From the NCBI GenBank assembly GCA_900544275.1, contig UQUU01000001.1, positions 248,001 through 312,000 on the forward strand: a DNA stretch of 64,000 nt. Reading direction: 5' to 3'. Position 1 is the stretch's first letter. Each line of letters starts with the position of its first letter. Below are positions 36,347 through 45,511 of this stretch, one piece after another. The notes beneath the pieces are model-generated. The model ran no database searches and was not told the DNA's origin. It saw nothing but the letters and a program-made list of their open reading frames with translations. The stretch comes from an uncultured Succiniclasticum sp. Lineage in GTDB: Bacteria; Bacillota; Negativicutes; Acidaminococcales; Acidaminococcaceae. The translations under genes and the position numbers were made by a program.

Positions 36347-36775
36347 TTACAGTTTCGCTAAATACTCCAATGCCAGGCCATAGCCTTTTGTACCCAAACC
36401 GCAAATCTGACCGATACAGCCGGCGGTAGTCACACAGTGGCGGCGAAATTCTTCCCGCTGATGGATGTTGCTGATATGAACTTCTATCGCCGGCAGTTGA
36501 ACGGCTTTCAAGGCGTCCAGAATAGCCACGCTATAATGGGTATAGGCGCCGGGATTGATTACGATCCCATCTTTATTGCCATAGGCTTCCTGAATCCAGG
36601 ATACCAACTGCCCTTCAGAATTACTCTGTTTGATTTCTACTTCCAGGTTAAGACTCTGCGCCGTTTCGCCAAGATAAGCGCAAAGTTCTTCGTAGGTTTC
36701 GCTGCCGTAGATTCCTTTTTCACGGACTCCCAGCAAATTCAGGTTCGCCCCGTTCAACACCAGAATTTTTTTCAT
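36347..36775 (-). CDS. aroQ: 3-dehydroquinate dehydratase, type II
   Basis: 142 residues, standard for the dodecameric type II enzyme. LNGANLNLLGVREKGIYG holds the catalytic Tyr and lid Arg region; NPGAYTHYSVAILDAL and EVHISNIHQREEFR are the conserved substrate-binding blocks with the catalytic His. The ATG at 36775 follows GGGAGG; the longer frame to 36877 is a Lys/His/Thr-rich extension across a repetitive spacer and overlaps aroK, so I reject it. Last gene of the aromatic operon. Confidence 0.96.
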   Translation of the reverse strand: MKKILVLNGANLNLLGVREKGIYGSETYEELCAYLGETAQSLNLEVEIKQSNSEGQLVSWIQEAYGNKDGIVINPGAYTHYSVAILDALKAVQLPAIEVHISNIHQREEFRRHCVTTAGCIGQICGLGTKGYGLALEYLAKL

Positions 36776-36854
36776 ACTGCGCCTCCCGTTATTTTGTCTT
36801 ATATGTTTTTTTGCTGTATGCGTCTTGACTGTATGTTTCTTTACCCTGTTTTTA

Positions 36855-37352
36855 TCATGTGTTATTCTTTGCCGCATCCAGCAAACGAACCAGTACGTCT
36901 TTCAGTGTGCCTTTATTGGGTACCGTAAGGTCGGCAGCTTCCCGATAAAGGCTCTCCCGTTGAATATACAACTCGTAGATTCGCTCTTTCCCTGCGGCCA
37001 ACAGGGGACGTATCTCCGCATTCACATCGCGGATGATATCCCCGGGCGACCGATCGATAAAAATCACCACCCCATTTTCTTTCAAGCAGGCGATGTTTTC
37101 TTTACGCAGCACAACACCGCCGCCCATAGCCAGCACTTTGTTTTCTGTCCGGCTCAGTTTTCGCACCACAGCGGTTTCCCAATCTCTAAAGCAGGTTTCG
37201 CTGACAGTAAATAGCGCCGGTATGGTTTTGCCCGAAGTTTTTTCAATTTCCTGATCCGCATCGATAAAATCCCGTTCCAGCAATTCTGCCAGATAACGTC
37301 CCAACGTACTTTTCCCGCTCCCGGGCATACCGATCAGCACGATATTTTTCAT
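36855..37352 (-). CDS. aroK: Shikimate kinase
   Basis: 165 residues. P-loop GMPGSGKST, shikimate-binding Asp in DFIDADQEIE, and the MGGGVVLRKEN loop are present, as in AroK/AroL. ATP-dependent 3-phosphorylation of shikimate. The start follows GGGAAG. It lies about 95 bp downstream of aroE in the aromatic operon. Confidence 0.95.
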   Translation of the reverse strand: MKNIVLIGMPGSGKSTLGRYLAELLERDFIDADQEIEKTSGKTIPALFTVSETCFRDWETAVVRKLSRTENKVLAMGGGVVLRKENIACLKENGVVIFIDRSPGDIIRDVNAEIRPLLAAGKERIYELYIQRESLYREAADLTVPNKGTLKDVLVRLLDAAKNNT

Positions 37353-37446
37353 AGGCTTCCCTTTACGCTGTTTTTCACAGACATCCTTTTACGCCGTTAT
37401 CATTTTCCGCATATTTATCGGTCAGTACCGAATCACATCAATCTTG

Positions 37447-38265
37447 TTATTTTTCTGTTTCCCCTGCCGCGATCCTTTCCGTCAGGGAAGCAATAAACGC
37501 GCCGCTAAACTTTTGTCCCAGCCAGATCTCTTCGGCCGCCACAGCCTGAGCCACCAACATGAATAACCCATTCACGGCCGGTTTCTTTTGCTGCTGCGCC
37601 AATGCCAGAAAGCAGGTAACCGGCGGATTATAAATCAAATCCACCGCCGCCCCGAAATGCGCCATAACAGAAGCATCTGCCGGTGAGACTTCTGTTTTGG
37701 GAAACATTCCGACCGGGGTGCAGTTAACCAGCAGATCTCCCTGTAAAGCAGGGAGGTCTGCATAATTTTTTATGGTAAAACGCTGCCGCAGATCCGGCGC
37801 GACTTTGCTTACCTTCCGGGAAAACAACGTAATACTGCGTGACCGGCAGTCCGTCAGATACTGCAGTACCGCCCGGGCAGCGCCGCCGGTCCCAAGCACA
37901 CAGACATCCTTACCCGTGGGAGTCAATCCGTAATGTTCCAACATCCTGCCAAAACCGAAATAATCCGTATTATAGCCCAGCGCTTTGCCTTCTCGAAAGG
38001 CAATCGTATTCACTGCGCCAATCGCCGCAGCCTCCGGGGATATACTGTCCAAATACGGCATTACGGCAATTTTATGGGGAATGGTCACATTCACCCCCGT
38101 ATATTCCTGCCGCAATCGCTCCAACTGTGACGGAAGCTGTTCCGCCGGCATCTCCAGCAACTCATAGGAAGCCGCAAGTCCTCTGCGGGAAAACAGTTCC
38201 TTATGGATACGCGGTGACAAGCTATGCCCTAATTTTGCCCCTATCAACCCAAATTTCATACTCAT
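37447..38265 (-). CDS. aroE: Shikimate dehydrogenase (NADP+)
   Basis: 272 residues. Substrate site GAKLGHSLSPRIHKELF and NVTIPHKIAVMPYLD (catalytic Lys) lie in the N-terminal half; VLGTGGAARAVLQYL is the nucleotide-binding glycine loop; LFSRKVSKV follows, whose basic residues fit NADP(H). The ribosome binding site is weak; the ATG at 38265 and one two codons inside are both possible. Reduces 3-dehydroshikimate to shikimate. Located between pheA and aroK. Confidence 0.95.
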   Translation of the reverse strand: MSMKFGLIGAKLGHSLSPRIHKELFSRRGLAASYELLEMPAEQLPSQLERLRQEYTGVNVTIPHKIAVMPYLDSISPEAAAIGAVNTIAFREGKALGYNTDYFGFGRMLEHYGLTPTGKDVCVLGTGGAARAVLQYLTDCRSRSITLFSRKVSKVAPDLRQRFTIKNYADLPALQGDLLVNCTPVGMFPKTEVSPADASVMAHFGAAVDLIYNPPVTCFLALAQQQKKPAVNGLFMLVAQAVAAEEIWLGQKFSGAFIASLTERIAAGETEK

Positions 38266-38306
38266 CTTTTATCCATTCTCTTACTTTTCTCTTACTTTTA
38301 AAGCCG

Positions 38307-39440
38307 TTACTTTTTGTGATCCGCGACATAGTTTCCTAATACAATACAATATGTACTGTAGCAGGCCAATTCCTGCAAACTCCGTGCCACACCGGGATCT
38401 GACAGGTTACCGGTCAGATCGATGTGGAAGAAATATTCCCAGGATTTTCCTTCCATCGGACGGGATTCCAGATTCACAAGGTTCAAACCGCATTGATAGA
38501 AATGGCCCAACACATGATATAAGGAGCCCGGTTCGTGCTTCGCCGCAATGACAATAGTGATTTTATCCGCATCCGGGCGATGCTCCGGTTCCGCGGCAAT
38601 AATAATAAAGCGGGTGTGGTTTGCCGCATTAAAATTAATATTTTCCGCTAAAATTTCCAGGCCGTAAAGACGCGCCGCCTGTTTGGAAGCTACCGCTCCT
38701 TTGCTTTTATTGCCTTCTTCACTGACCATCTGGGCGCTGCGGGCCGTATTAAAAAAAGGGATCAGTTCGATTTGCGGATATTTTTTAAAAAATTCGCGGC
38801 TCTGATCCAGCCCCTGGGGATGAGAGTACACTTCTTGCAAGTCTGCGATACGAGTACCGGGGAGGGCCATCAGATTCTGATCCACCTTGATAATTTTTTC
38901 TCCTACAATATGGCAGCCGTATTGGCGCATCAGGTCATAGACTTCGGTAATACCGCCGGTAGAGGAGTTTTCAATGGGCAGAACGCCGTACTTGACTTCC
39001 CCTTTCTTTACAGCCATCACTACGTCCTCAAAATGGATATAATTCATTTCAATTTTAGGAATTTCCGCAAAATAATCTTCCAACGCCTGATGACTGAAAG
39101 AACCTTGCACGCCCTGATAACCAATACGGATGGGGTCGGCACAACGGGCCCGTTTCTTCATAGCCTCGGTCAAAATACCGATTTGCAGATTCCGACTGGT
39201 CTCCATTACCTTTTCCATAATGTCCTGCATGGGGGCAGCATACTCCGGATTGTGCAGATAGCCGGTGGTTTTCGCCAGCACCTTCTGCTCCCGTTCCCTG
39301 TCCAGCACCGGTAAACTGCGCGCTTCTTTATAGGCGGCCACCTGTTTTACCGCGTCCATCCTTTTTTCCAGCGCGCCGGTCAAAATCTGATCCAGCTCAT
39401 CAATTTCCCTGCGCAGGGCTTCCAACTCCGGTTCTGTCAT
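38307..39440 (-). CDS. pheA: Bifunctional chorismate mutase / prephenate dehydratase
   Basis: About 377 residues. An AroQ-type chorismate mutase domain (about 1-90: RREIDELDQIL, KRMDAVKQVAAYK, DREREQKV) is fused to prephenate dehydratase (about 105-285, beginning IGYQGVQGSFSHQAL, with the catalytic Thr in NSSTGGITEVYD) and an ACT domain (about 290-375, with the Phe-binding ESRP in LVNLESRPMEGK). It leads chorismate to phenylpyruvate and is probably feedback-inhibited by Phe. Start choice: the ATG at 39440, about nine bases after AAAGG; 39467 and 39449 are alternatives. Sixth gene of the operon. Confidence 0.95.
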   Translation of the reverse strand: MTEPELEALRREIDELDQILTGALEKRMDAVKQVAAYKEARSLPVLDREREQKVLAKTTGYLHNPEYAAPMQDIMEKVMETSRNLQIGILTEAMKKRARCADPIRIGYQGVQGSFSHQALEDYFAEIPKIEMNYIHFEDVVMAVKKGEVKYGVLPIENSSTGGITEVYDLMRQYGCHIVGEKIIKVDQNLMALPGTRIADLQEVYSHPQGLDQSREFFKKYPQIELIPFFNTARSAQMVSEEGNKSKGAVASKQAARLYGLEILAENINFNAANHTRFIIIAAEPEHRPDADKITIVIAAKHEPGSLYHVLGHFYQCGLNLVNLESRPMEGKSWEYFFHIDLTGNLSDPGVARSLQELACYSTYCIVLGNYVADHKK

Positions 39441-39513
39441 CTTCTTCATCCTTTCTGTACACTGCAATACAAACCTTTCTGAATCTGTTTTATGTTCCTC
39501 CGCTATCTATCAT

Positions 39514-40593
39514 TCAGACATCTGACAGCATATCCCAAAGAGTCCAGGCCGTAACCGCTTCCAGCACCGGGACGGCCCTTGGCACAATACAGGGGTCGTG
39601 CCGTCCTTTAATTGTCAACGTAGTATCGGCGCCGGTCGCCAGATTCACCGTGCGCTGGGGCCGACTGATGGACGGCGTCGGCTTGACGACCGCCCGGAAC
39701 AAGACGGGCATCCCGTTGGTGATGCCGCCGGTAATACCGCCATTGTGATTGGAAACCGTCCGTACTTTCCCCTCTGTAAAGGTTAGCGGGTCGTTAGCCT
39801 GGCTGCCCCGTAACTCCGCCATACAAAACCCCGTGCCGAACTCCAGCCCTTTAATAGCCGGTACGGAAAAAACAGCATGTGCCAACCGGCTTTCCAGTGA
39901 ATCAAAAAAGGGATCGCCAATCCCTGCCGGCAGTCCTACCGCCATCACTTCCACGATACCGCCCACACTGTCCTGTTCGCTGCGGGCCGTCATAATTTCG
40001 TTTTCCATGAGAGATTCTCTGCTGCGATCCAGCACCGGCAGCCTGTGACGGCGCAGTTCCTGTAAGCGTTCCGGCGTTTCTCCCAAAGGGTCAAACGCAC
40101 GATCCCCGACTGCTCCCAGGGCCGCAATGTGAGCGCCTATCGTGATTCCCCGGACGGCCAGCAAAGTTTTGGCAATGGCACCGGCAAAAACCAGCGGCGC
40201 CGTGAGGCGACCGGAAAAATGACCGCCGCCCCGATAATCGTTAAATCCTTTATATTTCACATGGCCGGCATAATCCGCATGGCCGGGGCGCATGGTGTCC
40301 TTTAAACTGCCATAATCTCCGGAATGCTGATCTCGGTTGGGGATCAGGGCGCACAAAGGGGTTCCTGTCGCCCGGCCCTCAAACACACCACTTTCAATCG
40401 TATAGGTATCCGTTTCTTTTCGCTGCGTACTGAGTAAGCCGGTACCCGGCGCTCGGCGGGCCATTTCTTCTTTAATAAAAGCTTCATCGATCCGCGTTCC
40501 TGCAGGTATTCCGTCCAGAACAAGCCCGATGCCTTTGCCATGCGATTCTCCGAAAATCGTCAGCCGCAGATTACGGCCATAGGTTGCGCCCAT
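39514..40593 (-). CDS. aroC: Chorismate synthase
   Basis: About 359 residues. GESHGKGIGLVLDGIPAG at the N terminus, RPGHADY and RGGGHFSGRLTAP, and the C-terminal PSISRPQRTVNL and KGRHDPCIVPRAVPV blocks are the family signatures for FMN and EPSP binding. Converts EPSP to chorismate and needs reduced FMN. The ATG at 40593 follows GAGGAG; the ATG five codons upstream overlaps that site. Between it and aroA lies a 62-bp tandem repeat. Confidence 0.96.
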   Translation of the reverse strand: MGATYGRNLRLTIFGESHGKGIGLVLDGIPAGTRIDEAFIKEEMARRAPGTGLLSTQRKETDTYTIESGVFEGRATGTPLCALIPNRDQHSGDYGSLKDTMRPGHADYAGHVKYKGFNDYRGGGHFSGRLTAPLVFAGAIAKTLLAVRGITIGAHIAALGAVGDRAFDPLGETPERLQELRRHRLPVLDRSRESLMENEIMTARSEQDSVGGIVEVMAVGLPAGIGDPFFDSLESRLAHAVFSVPAIKGLEFGTGFCMAELRGSQANDPLTFTEGKVRTVSNHNGGITGGITNGMPVLFRAVVKPTPSISRPQRTVNLATGADTTLTIKGRHDPCIVPRAVPVLEAVTAWTLWDMLSDV

Positions 40594-40645
40594 AAGTTTT
40601 CTCCTCATTTTACAATATCGTTTAACGCCATTCGTAAAATATCAT

Positions 40646-40790
40646 TTCTGCCACCTGCTGTTGGCAGGATACGATGCAGCGCCAAAACTATTTATTTTTT
40701 ATTTCGCTTCTGCCACCTGCTGTGAGCAGAATACAGTACAGTTCCAGAATTATTCATCTTTTATCTCGCTTCTGCCGCCTACCGCCAGAT
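40646..40790. repeat. 62-bp tandem repeat derived from the aroA 3' end
   Basis: Unit A is 40646-40707 and unit B is 40708-40769, both 62 bp and starting TTCTGCCACCTGCTGT. A third partial unit begins at 40770 inside aroA (TTCTGCCGCC). Unit B covers the aroA stop codon and its last codons. Read on the minus strand, aroA ends GGRSEIKDE-stop, and unit A with its neighbour still encodes GGRSEIKNK-stop, so it looks like an old duplication of the gene end into the aroA-aroC spacer. Confidence 0.8.
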
Positions 40791-42063
40791 AATCCTGCCA
40801 GAATCCCGGGTAGGACTTGGCTACGCTTTCCGCACCGGTAAGAACAATAGGTTTCCTACAGGCCAGCGCCGCAACAGCCAGACTCATCGCGACACGATGG
40901 TCGTTATGAGCATCTACCCGCTCGCCGCCCGGCAATTTTCCGTCTAAGCCGGTAATCAACAGCCCTTCCGGTTCTTCTTGTATGTTTGCGCCCAAAGCAT
41001 TCAGTTCCGTCGCCATAGCGTTAAGACGGTCACATTCCTTGATCCGCAGCCTTCCCGCATGAATGATATGCGTTGTCCCTTTTGCCACAGAGGCCGCCAC
41101 CGTCAGCACCGGCACCAAATCCGGGCAATCCGAGGCATCGATCTCGCAGCCCGCCAGCGGGGCAGGTTGCGCCGTAACACTGCCGTCTTTTTCTATAAGG
41201 TCAGCTCCCATATAAGATAAAATCGTTAAAATCGCTTTATCGCCCTGCAGGGAATCACGATCCAGCCCGTAACAGGTAATTCCTTCCCTGCTGCCGATCG
41301 TACCGGCCACCAGCCAGAAAGCCGCCTGGGACCAATCCCCTTCCACAAAAATCCGGGACGCGCCGGCCTGATATCGCTGTTTCCCCGGAATTTTATAATG
41401 CAGCGCATCTTTTTGCCGGATCTGAATACCGAACCGGGCCAAACTGCGCAATGTCAAACCAATATAGGCGGCGGATTCCAACGGCGGTAAAATGGTCAGC
41501 GATGAATCTTTTTCCAATAGCGGAAGAGCGAAAAGCAGACCGGAAATAAATTGTGAACTTACGTTTCCGGGAAGCGTATAATTTCCCGGGCGCAGTCGAC
41601 CGTTCACCGTCAGCGGAAGCCGCCCCTCTGCACCGGTTTGACAGGGCAGGCCCTGCGCCCTGAAAATAGCATAGTAGGGTTCCAGCGGGCGACTTACCAG
41701 CTGCCCCTGACCCCGGAAAGTGAAAGGAATATTGCACAAAGCCCCCAAAGGAATACAAAACCGCAAAGTAGAACCGGATTCACCGCAATCCGCTTCCCGG
41801 GCAGTGGACGGCAGGCAACCGTCCCATTCATAAGCAAAGGCAGTTCTGCCCGGGATCCGGGAAGCAACCGCTTTGATCTGTATCCCCAGGGCTTGCATGA
41901 AACGATGGGTGGCTTTTATATCTTGGGAAAGAGCAATATTATCTACGACACTGCCTGTGCCCGCCAGCCCTGCGCAAAGGCAAAGACGATGCCCCATACT
42001 TTTGGAAGACGGTACCTGCACGCGTCCCTTTACAATAGACGGCCGGATACGATAAGTAGTCAT
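40750..42063 (-). CDS. aroA: 3-phosphoshikimate 1-carboxyvinyltransferase (EPSP synthase)
   Basis: 437 residues. VPSSKSMGHRLCLCAGLA binds phosphoshikimate, DCGESGSTLRF is the phosphoenolpyruvate loop (GxSGST form, not the LGNAGTAMRPL of glyphosate-sensitive class I enzymes), IKECDRLNAMATEL and DAHNDHRVAMSLAVAALA complete the active site. Its final residues lie in the repeat unit described at 40646-40790. The start follows GAGGGG. Glyphosate response cannot be judged reliably from this alone. Confidence 0.96.
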   Translation of the reverse strand: MTTYRIRPSIVKGRVQVPSSKSMGHRLCLCAGLAGTGSVVDNIALSQDIKATHRFMQALGIQIKAVASRIPGRTAFAYEWDGCLPSTAREADCGESGSTLRFCIPLGALCNIPFTFRGQGQLVSRPLEPYYAIFRAQGLPCQTGAEGRLPLTVNGRLRPGNYTLPGNVSSQFISGLLFALPLLEKDSSLTILPPLESAAYIGLTLRSLARFGIQIRQKDALHYKIPGKQRYQAGASRIFVEGDWSQAAFWLVAGTIGSREGITCYGLDRDSLQGDKAILTILSYMGADLIEKDGSVTAQPAPLAGCEIDASDCPDLVPVLTVAASVAKGTTHIIHAGRLRIKECDRLNAMATELNALGANIQEEPEGLLITGLDGKLPGGERVDAHNDHRVAMSLAVAALACRKPIVLTGAESVAKSYPGFWQDYLAVGGRSEIKDE

Positions 42064-42124
42064 TTTTTCCCCTCATTTCATTTTACTGCTTTATAGCCTT
42101 TTGTGCTGCCCTGTGCAGGCCAAA

Positions 42125-43189
42125 TCAGGGCAGGTAATTTGGTAAATCACGGCTTTCTATCGTATGCAGATACCCTTCTCCAATATCTTTGATCAGCACC
42201 AGGGTCAGCTGAGAGCCCCGCTTCTTTTTATCCAGGGCTATGGTTTTTATAAATTCCTCCCAGGGAAGTGTGATTTCCACAGGCAAGGAAAATTTCTGCA
42301 GCAAAGCCGCTATTTTAGCCGCTGTACCGGGATCAGTCAAACCCAGTTTTTCCGCTTGACTCGTCAGAAGCACCATCCCCAGACCGACGGCTTCGCCATG
42401 ACTATACGTATCATAGTGGAAGGCTTTTTCGACAGCATGCCCCAAAGTATGGCCGAAATTCAAGAGCATCCGTTCCCCTGTATCAAATTCGTCCTGTGCC
42501 ACAATACGGGCTTTTATCGTACAACAGGCAGCGATAATTTCCTCGGCCTGTGCCAACAACGCCGCATCTCCCGGCAGCTGCTCCAGGCAGGTAAATAAAC
42601 CTGTATCCCGAATGCAGCCATATTTGATCACCTCAGCCAGCCCGTCATGTAAAAAGCGTGGAGGCAATGTGTAGAGTAATTCCGGATCGATCAACACCAA
42701 CTTGGGCTGGTAAAAAGCGCCTACCAGATTTTTCCCCTGCGGCAAATCCACGGCGACCTTGCCGCCCACGCTGCTGTCCACCGCAGCTAATAAGCTGCTG
42801 GGAATCTGAATAAAAGCAATCCCCCGCAAATATGTGGCCGCTGCCAGACCGGCCATATCCCCGGTCACACCGCCGCCCAAAGCGACAATGGCATCGCTGC
42901 GGGTCAGTCCCGCTGCCGCCAGCCCTTCATACAAACGGCCCAGGACCGCCAGATTTTTGCTTTCTTCGCCGGCAGGAAACTCCCACACTGTTACGGAAAA
43001 GCCTGCCATTTCCAGACTCTTGCGTAACCGTTCCCCATAAAGAGGCGCCACATTACTATCCGTGATCACTGCGATTTTTTCCGTTTGCGGCAACACACGC
43101 CGTATCTCGTCGCCGGCGGCAGCCAACATCCCTGCGGCAATTTTTATCCAATAACTTTTTTCCCCTAATGCAACCTGAATTTCTTTCAT
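42125..43189 (-). CDS. aroB: 3-dehydroquinate synthase
   Basis: 354 residues. NAD-binding and active-site blocks VALGGGVTGDMAGLAAATYLRG, PSSLLAAVDSSVGGKVAVD and GKNLVGAFYQP are present, then zinc ligands in GLAEVIKYG, LNFGHTLGHAVE and YSHGEAVGLGM. Converts DAHP to 3-dehydroquinate. The ATG follows CCGGAG. It lies between tyrA and aroA with gaps of 60-110 bp. Confidence 0.96.
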   Translation of the reverse strand: MKEIQVALGEKSYWIKIAAGMLAAAGDEIRRVLPQTEKIAVITDSNVAPLYGERLRKSLEMAGFSVTVWEFPAGEESKNLAVLGRLYEGLAAAGLTRSDAIVALGGGVTGDMAGLAAATYLRGIAFIQIPSSLLAAVDSSVGGKVAVDLPQGKNLVGAFYQPKLVLIDPELLYTLPPRFLHDGLAEVIKYGCIRDTGLFTCLEQLPGDAALLAQAEEIIAACCTIKARIVAQDEFDTGERMLLNFGHTLGHAVEKAFHYDTYSHGEAVGLGMVLLTSQAEKLGLTDPGTAAKIAALLQKFSLPVEITLPWEEFIKTIALDKKKRGSQLTLVLIKDIGEGYLHTIESRDLPNYLP

Positions 43190-43297
43190 GGTATATCTCC
43201 GGACTTATATGATCCTTACCGATTGTCTTTACGCTCCGCAAACACCTCATAAACCCATTATACGGGCAGAGCAGGCGCTTGCGCAACGATGCCTTTT

Positions 43298-44170
43298 TCA
43301 ATACAGCATCCTGCGGCGCACGCCCGCCTCCCGCATGATTTCCGCCAAAGCCTCCCGGTCGGACTCGGCAATGGCCTTTTTCCACCGCTCCAACTGTTTC
43401 TGGTAGTTTTCAATTTCCCTGACCACATTTTCCTTGTTGGACAAAAATAAATCGCTCCACAGTTCCGGATTAATATCCGCCACCCGGGTGGCGTCCCGAA
43501 ACCCCCCGGCAATAAAATACGGCGTATTCGCCTGATAGGAAGCGCTGTTCACCAGGGCAACTGCGGTAATATGGGGTAAATCGCTGGTGTAGGCGATGAT
43601 CCTATCGTGTTCTTCCATAGAAACCTCGACCGTTCTTGCACAGCCCAACGCAAAGGCAAACTGTTTCAGCCACTCCACCGCCGCCGGTGTATTTTTCTCT
43701 GTCGGGACAATAATATAATTAGAGTCCTGAAAGATTGCCGCATCCGACATGCCTAAACCGCTGCCCTGTCGTCCTGCCATAGGATGTGCTGATAAAAATT
43801 CGCAGGTTTCCGGGAGAAGGTCTTGAATAACGGAAGGCGTATCGCCTTTCACACCGGTAGCATCCGTGAGCAGCGCTCCTTTTTTAAAATGAGCCTGATT
43901 CGTTTTAACAAAATCAACAATAGCGGCAGGATACACGCAACAGATGATCACATCGGCTTCTTCCAGGCCGTTGCCGTCTTTTTCCACGATCGCGTCGATC
44001 ATATTAGCATTGCGGCAGGCTTGGGCAATACCGTGGCTGATATCCATACCCAAAATCTTTCTGACGCGCAGCCGGCGCAGCGCCTTGGCATAAGAACCAC
44101 CGATAAGCCCCAGCCCTATTATGGCAAAAGTCAATTCCTGCAGCGTCTGTTCCAGATACGTTTTTTCCAT
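43298..44170 (-). CDS. tyrA: Prephenate dehydrogenase without ACT domain
   Basis: 290 residues. Rossmann motif AIIGLGLIGGSYAKALR near the N terminus, then SAHPMAGRQGSGLGMSD with the catalytic His region and FRDATRVADINPELWSDLF in the helical half. NAD+-dependent conversion of prephenate to 4-hydroxyphenylpyruvate. The protein stops after the helical dimerisation domain; the C-terminal ACT domain found in many Bacillus-type TyrA (about 370 residues) is missing, so Tyr control may rest on DAHP synthase and on transcription. The start follows AGAGGGG. It is separated from aroF by a 36-bp repeat array. Confidence 0.95.
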   Translation of the reverse strand: MEKTYLEQTLQELTFAIIGLGLIGGSYAKALRRLRVRKILGMDISHGIAQACRNANMIDAIVEKDGNGLEEADVIICCVYPAAIVDFVKTNQAHFKKGALLTDATGVKGDTPSVIQDLLPETCEFLSAHPMAGRQGSGLGMSDAAIFQDSNYIIVPTEKNTPAAVEWLKQFAFALGCARTVEVSMEEHDRIIAYTSDLPHITAVALVNSASYQANTPYFIAGGFRDATRVADINPELWSDLFLSNKENVVREIENYQKQLERWKKAIAESDREALAEIMREAGVRRRMLY

Positions 44171-44221
44171 CAGACAAACCCCTCTTTCATTTGCTTACGC
44201 TTCCTTTTCATCTACGCATTC

Positions 44222-44365
44222 CCGATTATTTATGCATCCTCCGTTATTTGGTCATCTCCTGTCAGTCAGGTAGTATCAACTATTGACTCATTCCCTGTCA
44301 GTTAGGCGGTATCAGTTCTTGACCCACTCTCTGTCAATTATGCAGCATCAATCATTTACTCATTT
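44222..44365. repeat. 36-bp tandem repeat, about four copies, in the aroF-tyrA spacer
   Basis: Copies begin at 44222, 44258, 44294 and 44330, an exact period of 36. Copies 2-4 share CTGTCA at the same offset and a TCA-rich tail (CTCATTC, CCACTC, CTCATTT); copy 1 is more diverged but matches copy 4 (TTATGCATCC against TTATGCAGCA). It is transcribed within the operon. It has no gaps of unique sequence, so it is not a CRISPR array. Confidence 0.7.
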
Positions 44366-44407
44366 TCATTTCATAACCCGTACGTTTATATTCCCCACAT
44401 ATTTTTA

Positions 44408-45421
44408 TTATAAGTCACGACCGATAATACGGGCAATACCTTTTAATTCGCCCATCAATTCCGCAAAGCGTTCCGGCTTTAAAGACTGGGCTCCATCACA
44501 AAGGGCATGTTCCGGATCATTATGCACTTCTATGATCAACCCGTCTGCTCCTACAGCTACTGCCGCTTTCGCCAGAGCCGGAACCATCCACCATAAGCCG
44601 GCCGCATGACTGGGGTCCACGATCACCGGCAGATGACTCAGTTTCTTTGCTGCGCAAACAGCGCTCAGATCCAATGTATTGCGTGTGTAATCCTCAAAAG
44701 TACGGATACCCCTCTCACACAAAATAACATTGGGATTGCCCTCGGCCATAATGTATTCGGCGCTCATGATCCATTCCTGTACCGTAGCGGAAAGACCCCG
44801 TTTTAAAAGGATCGGTTTTCGGGTACGCCCCAGCTCTTTTAAGAGAGAAAAATTCTGCATATTGCGGGCGCCCACCTGAATCAAATCCACATCTTCCACA
44901 AAACGTTCCAATGTTTCGGGACTTATGATTTCCGTCACAATAGGCAGACCTGTTTCCGTTTTGGCCTCTTTCAGCAGATCCAGTCCCTGCATACCCAACC
45001 CCTGGAAGGAGTACGGCGAAGTACGGGGTTTAAAAGCGCCGCCCCGTAGCAAATGGGCCCCGCCCATCTTCACCGATTGAGCTACCCCTACCACCTGCTC
45101 CCGTGTCTCTACGCTGCAGGGCCCGGCAATCACCTGCATCTCCCTGCCGCCAATCTTTATTCCGCCCACATCGATCACACTGTCTTCCGGATGAAATGCA
45201 CGGTTTGCCCGTTTAAAAGGCTCCTGCACACGCATGACTTTTTCAATCCAGTCATTGACCATAATATCGTGCGGATTAAGTACACTCGTATCCCCTACAA
45301 TACCCAGGATCGTATTCCGGCTTCCCTGACTGACATCGATTTTATAGCCTTTACTCTCCAGACCGGCGATAATCTTGTTTCTTTCCTCAATCGGGGCATT
45401 GGGCTTCATTACGATAATCAT
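44408..45421 (-). CDS. aroF: 3-deoxy-7-phosphoheptulonate synthase (DAHP synthase, type I beta, with regulatory domain)
   Basis: 337 residues. An N-terminal ferredoxin/ACT-like domain (about 1-70, beginning MIIVMKPNAPIEERNKII) precedes a KDO8P/DAHP synthase barrel (about 90-337: VIAGPCSVET, GGAFKPRTSPYSFQG, QVGARNMQNF, LLKRGLSATVQEW). In Thermotoga this added domain gives Tyr and Phe inhibition; the same is likely here. First step of the shikimate pathway (PEP plus erythrose 4-phosphate). The start follows GGAGAG. It is the first structural gene after the leader peptide and attenuator, so control here sets flux through the eight genes downstream. Confidence 0.96.
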   Translation of the reverse strand: MIIVMKPNAPIEERNKIIAGLESKGYKIDVSQGSRNTILGIVGDTSVLNPHDIMVNDWIEKVMRVQEPFKRANRAFHPEDSVIDVGGIKIGGREMQVIAGPCSVETREQVVGVAQSVKMGGAHLLRGGAFKPRTSPYSFQGLGMQGLDLLKEAKTETGLPIVTEIISPETLERFVEDVDLIQVGARNMQNFSLLKELGRTRKPILLKRGLSATVQEWIMSAEYIMAEGNPNVILCERGIRTFEDYTRNTLDLSAVCAAKKLSHLPVIVDPSHAAGLWWMVPALAKAAVAVGADGLIIEVHNDPEHALCDGAQSLKPERFAELMGELKGIARIIGRDL

Positions 45422-45511
45422 GTTGCTCTCTCCTTTTCTAAAACTTTTTTATATTTATTTTCAAACCGCATTACTATGTGATGCCTAAATTAATACACCA
45501 TTTCCGCAAAA

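Noticed and set aside
36776..36877. N-terminal extension of AroQ rich in Lys, His and Thr
   Set aside because: It comes from a repetitive spacer and overlaps aroK. GGGAGG lies before the inner ATG at 36775, which gives the standard type II length.
44222..44365. Possible CRISPR array because of the 36-bp period
   Set aside because: The repeats follow each other without unique spacers, they are imperfect, and there are no cas genes in the window.
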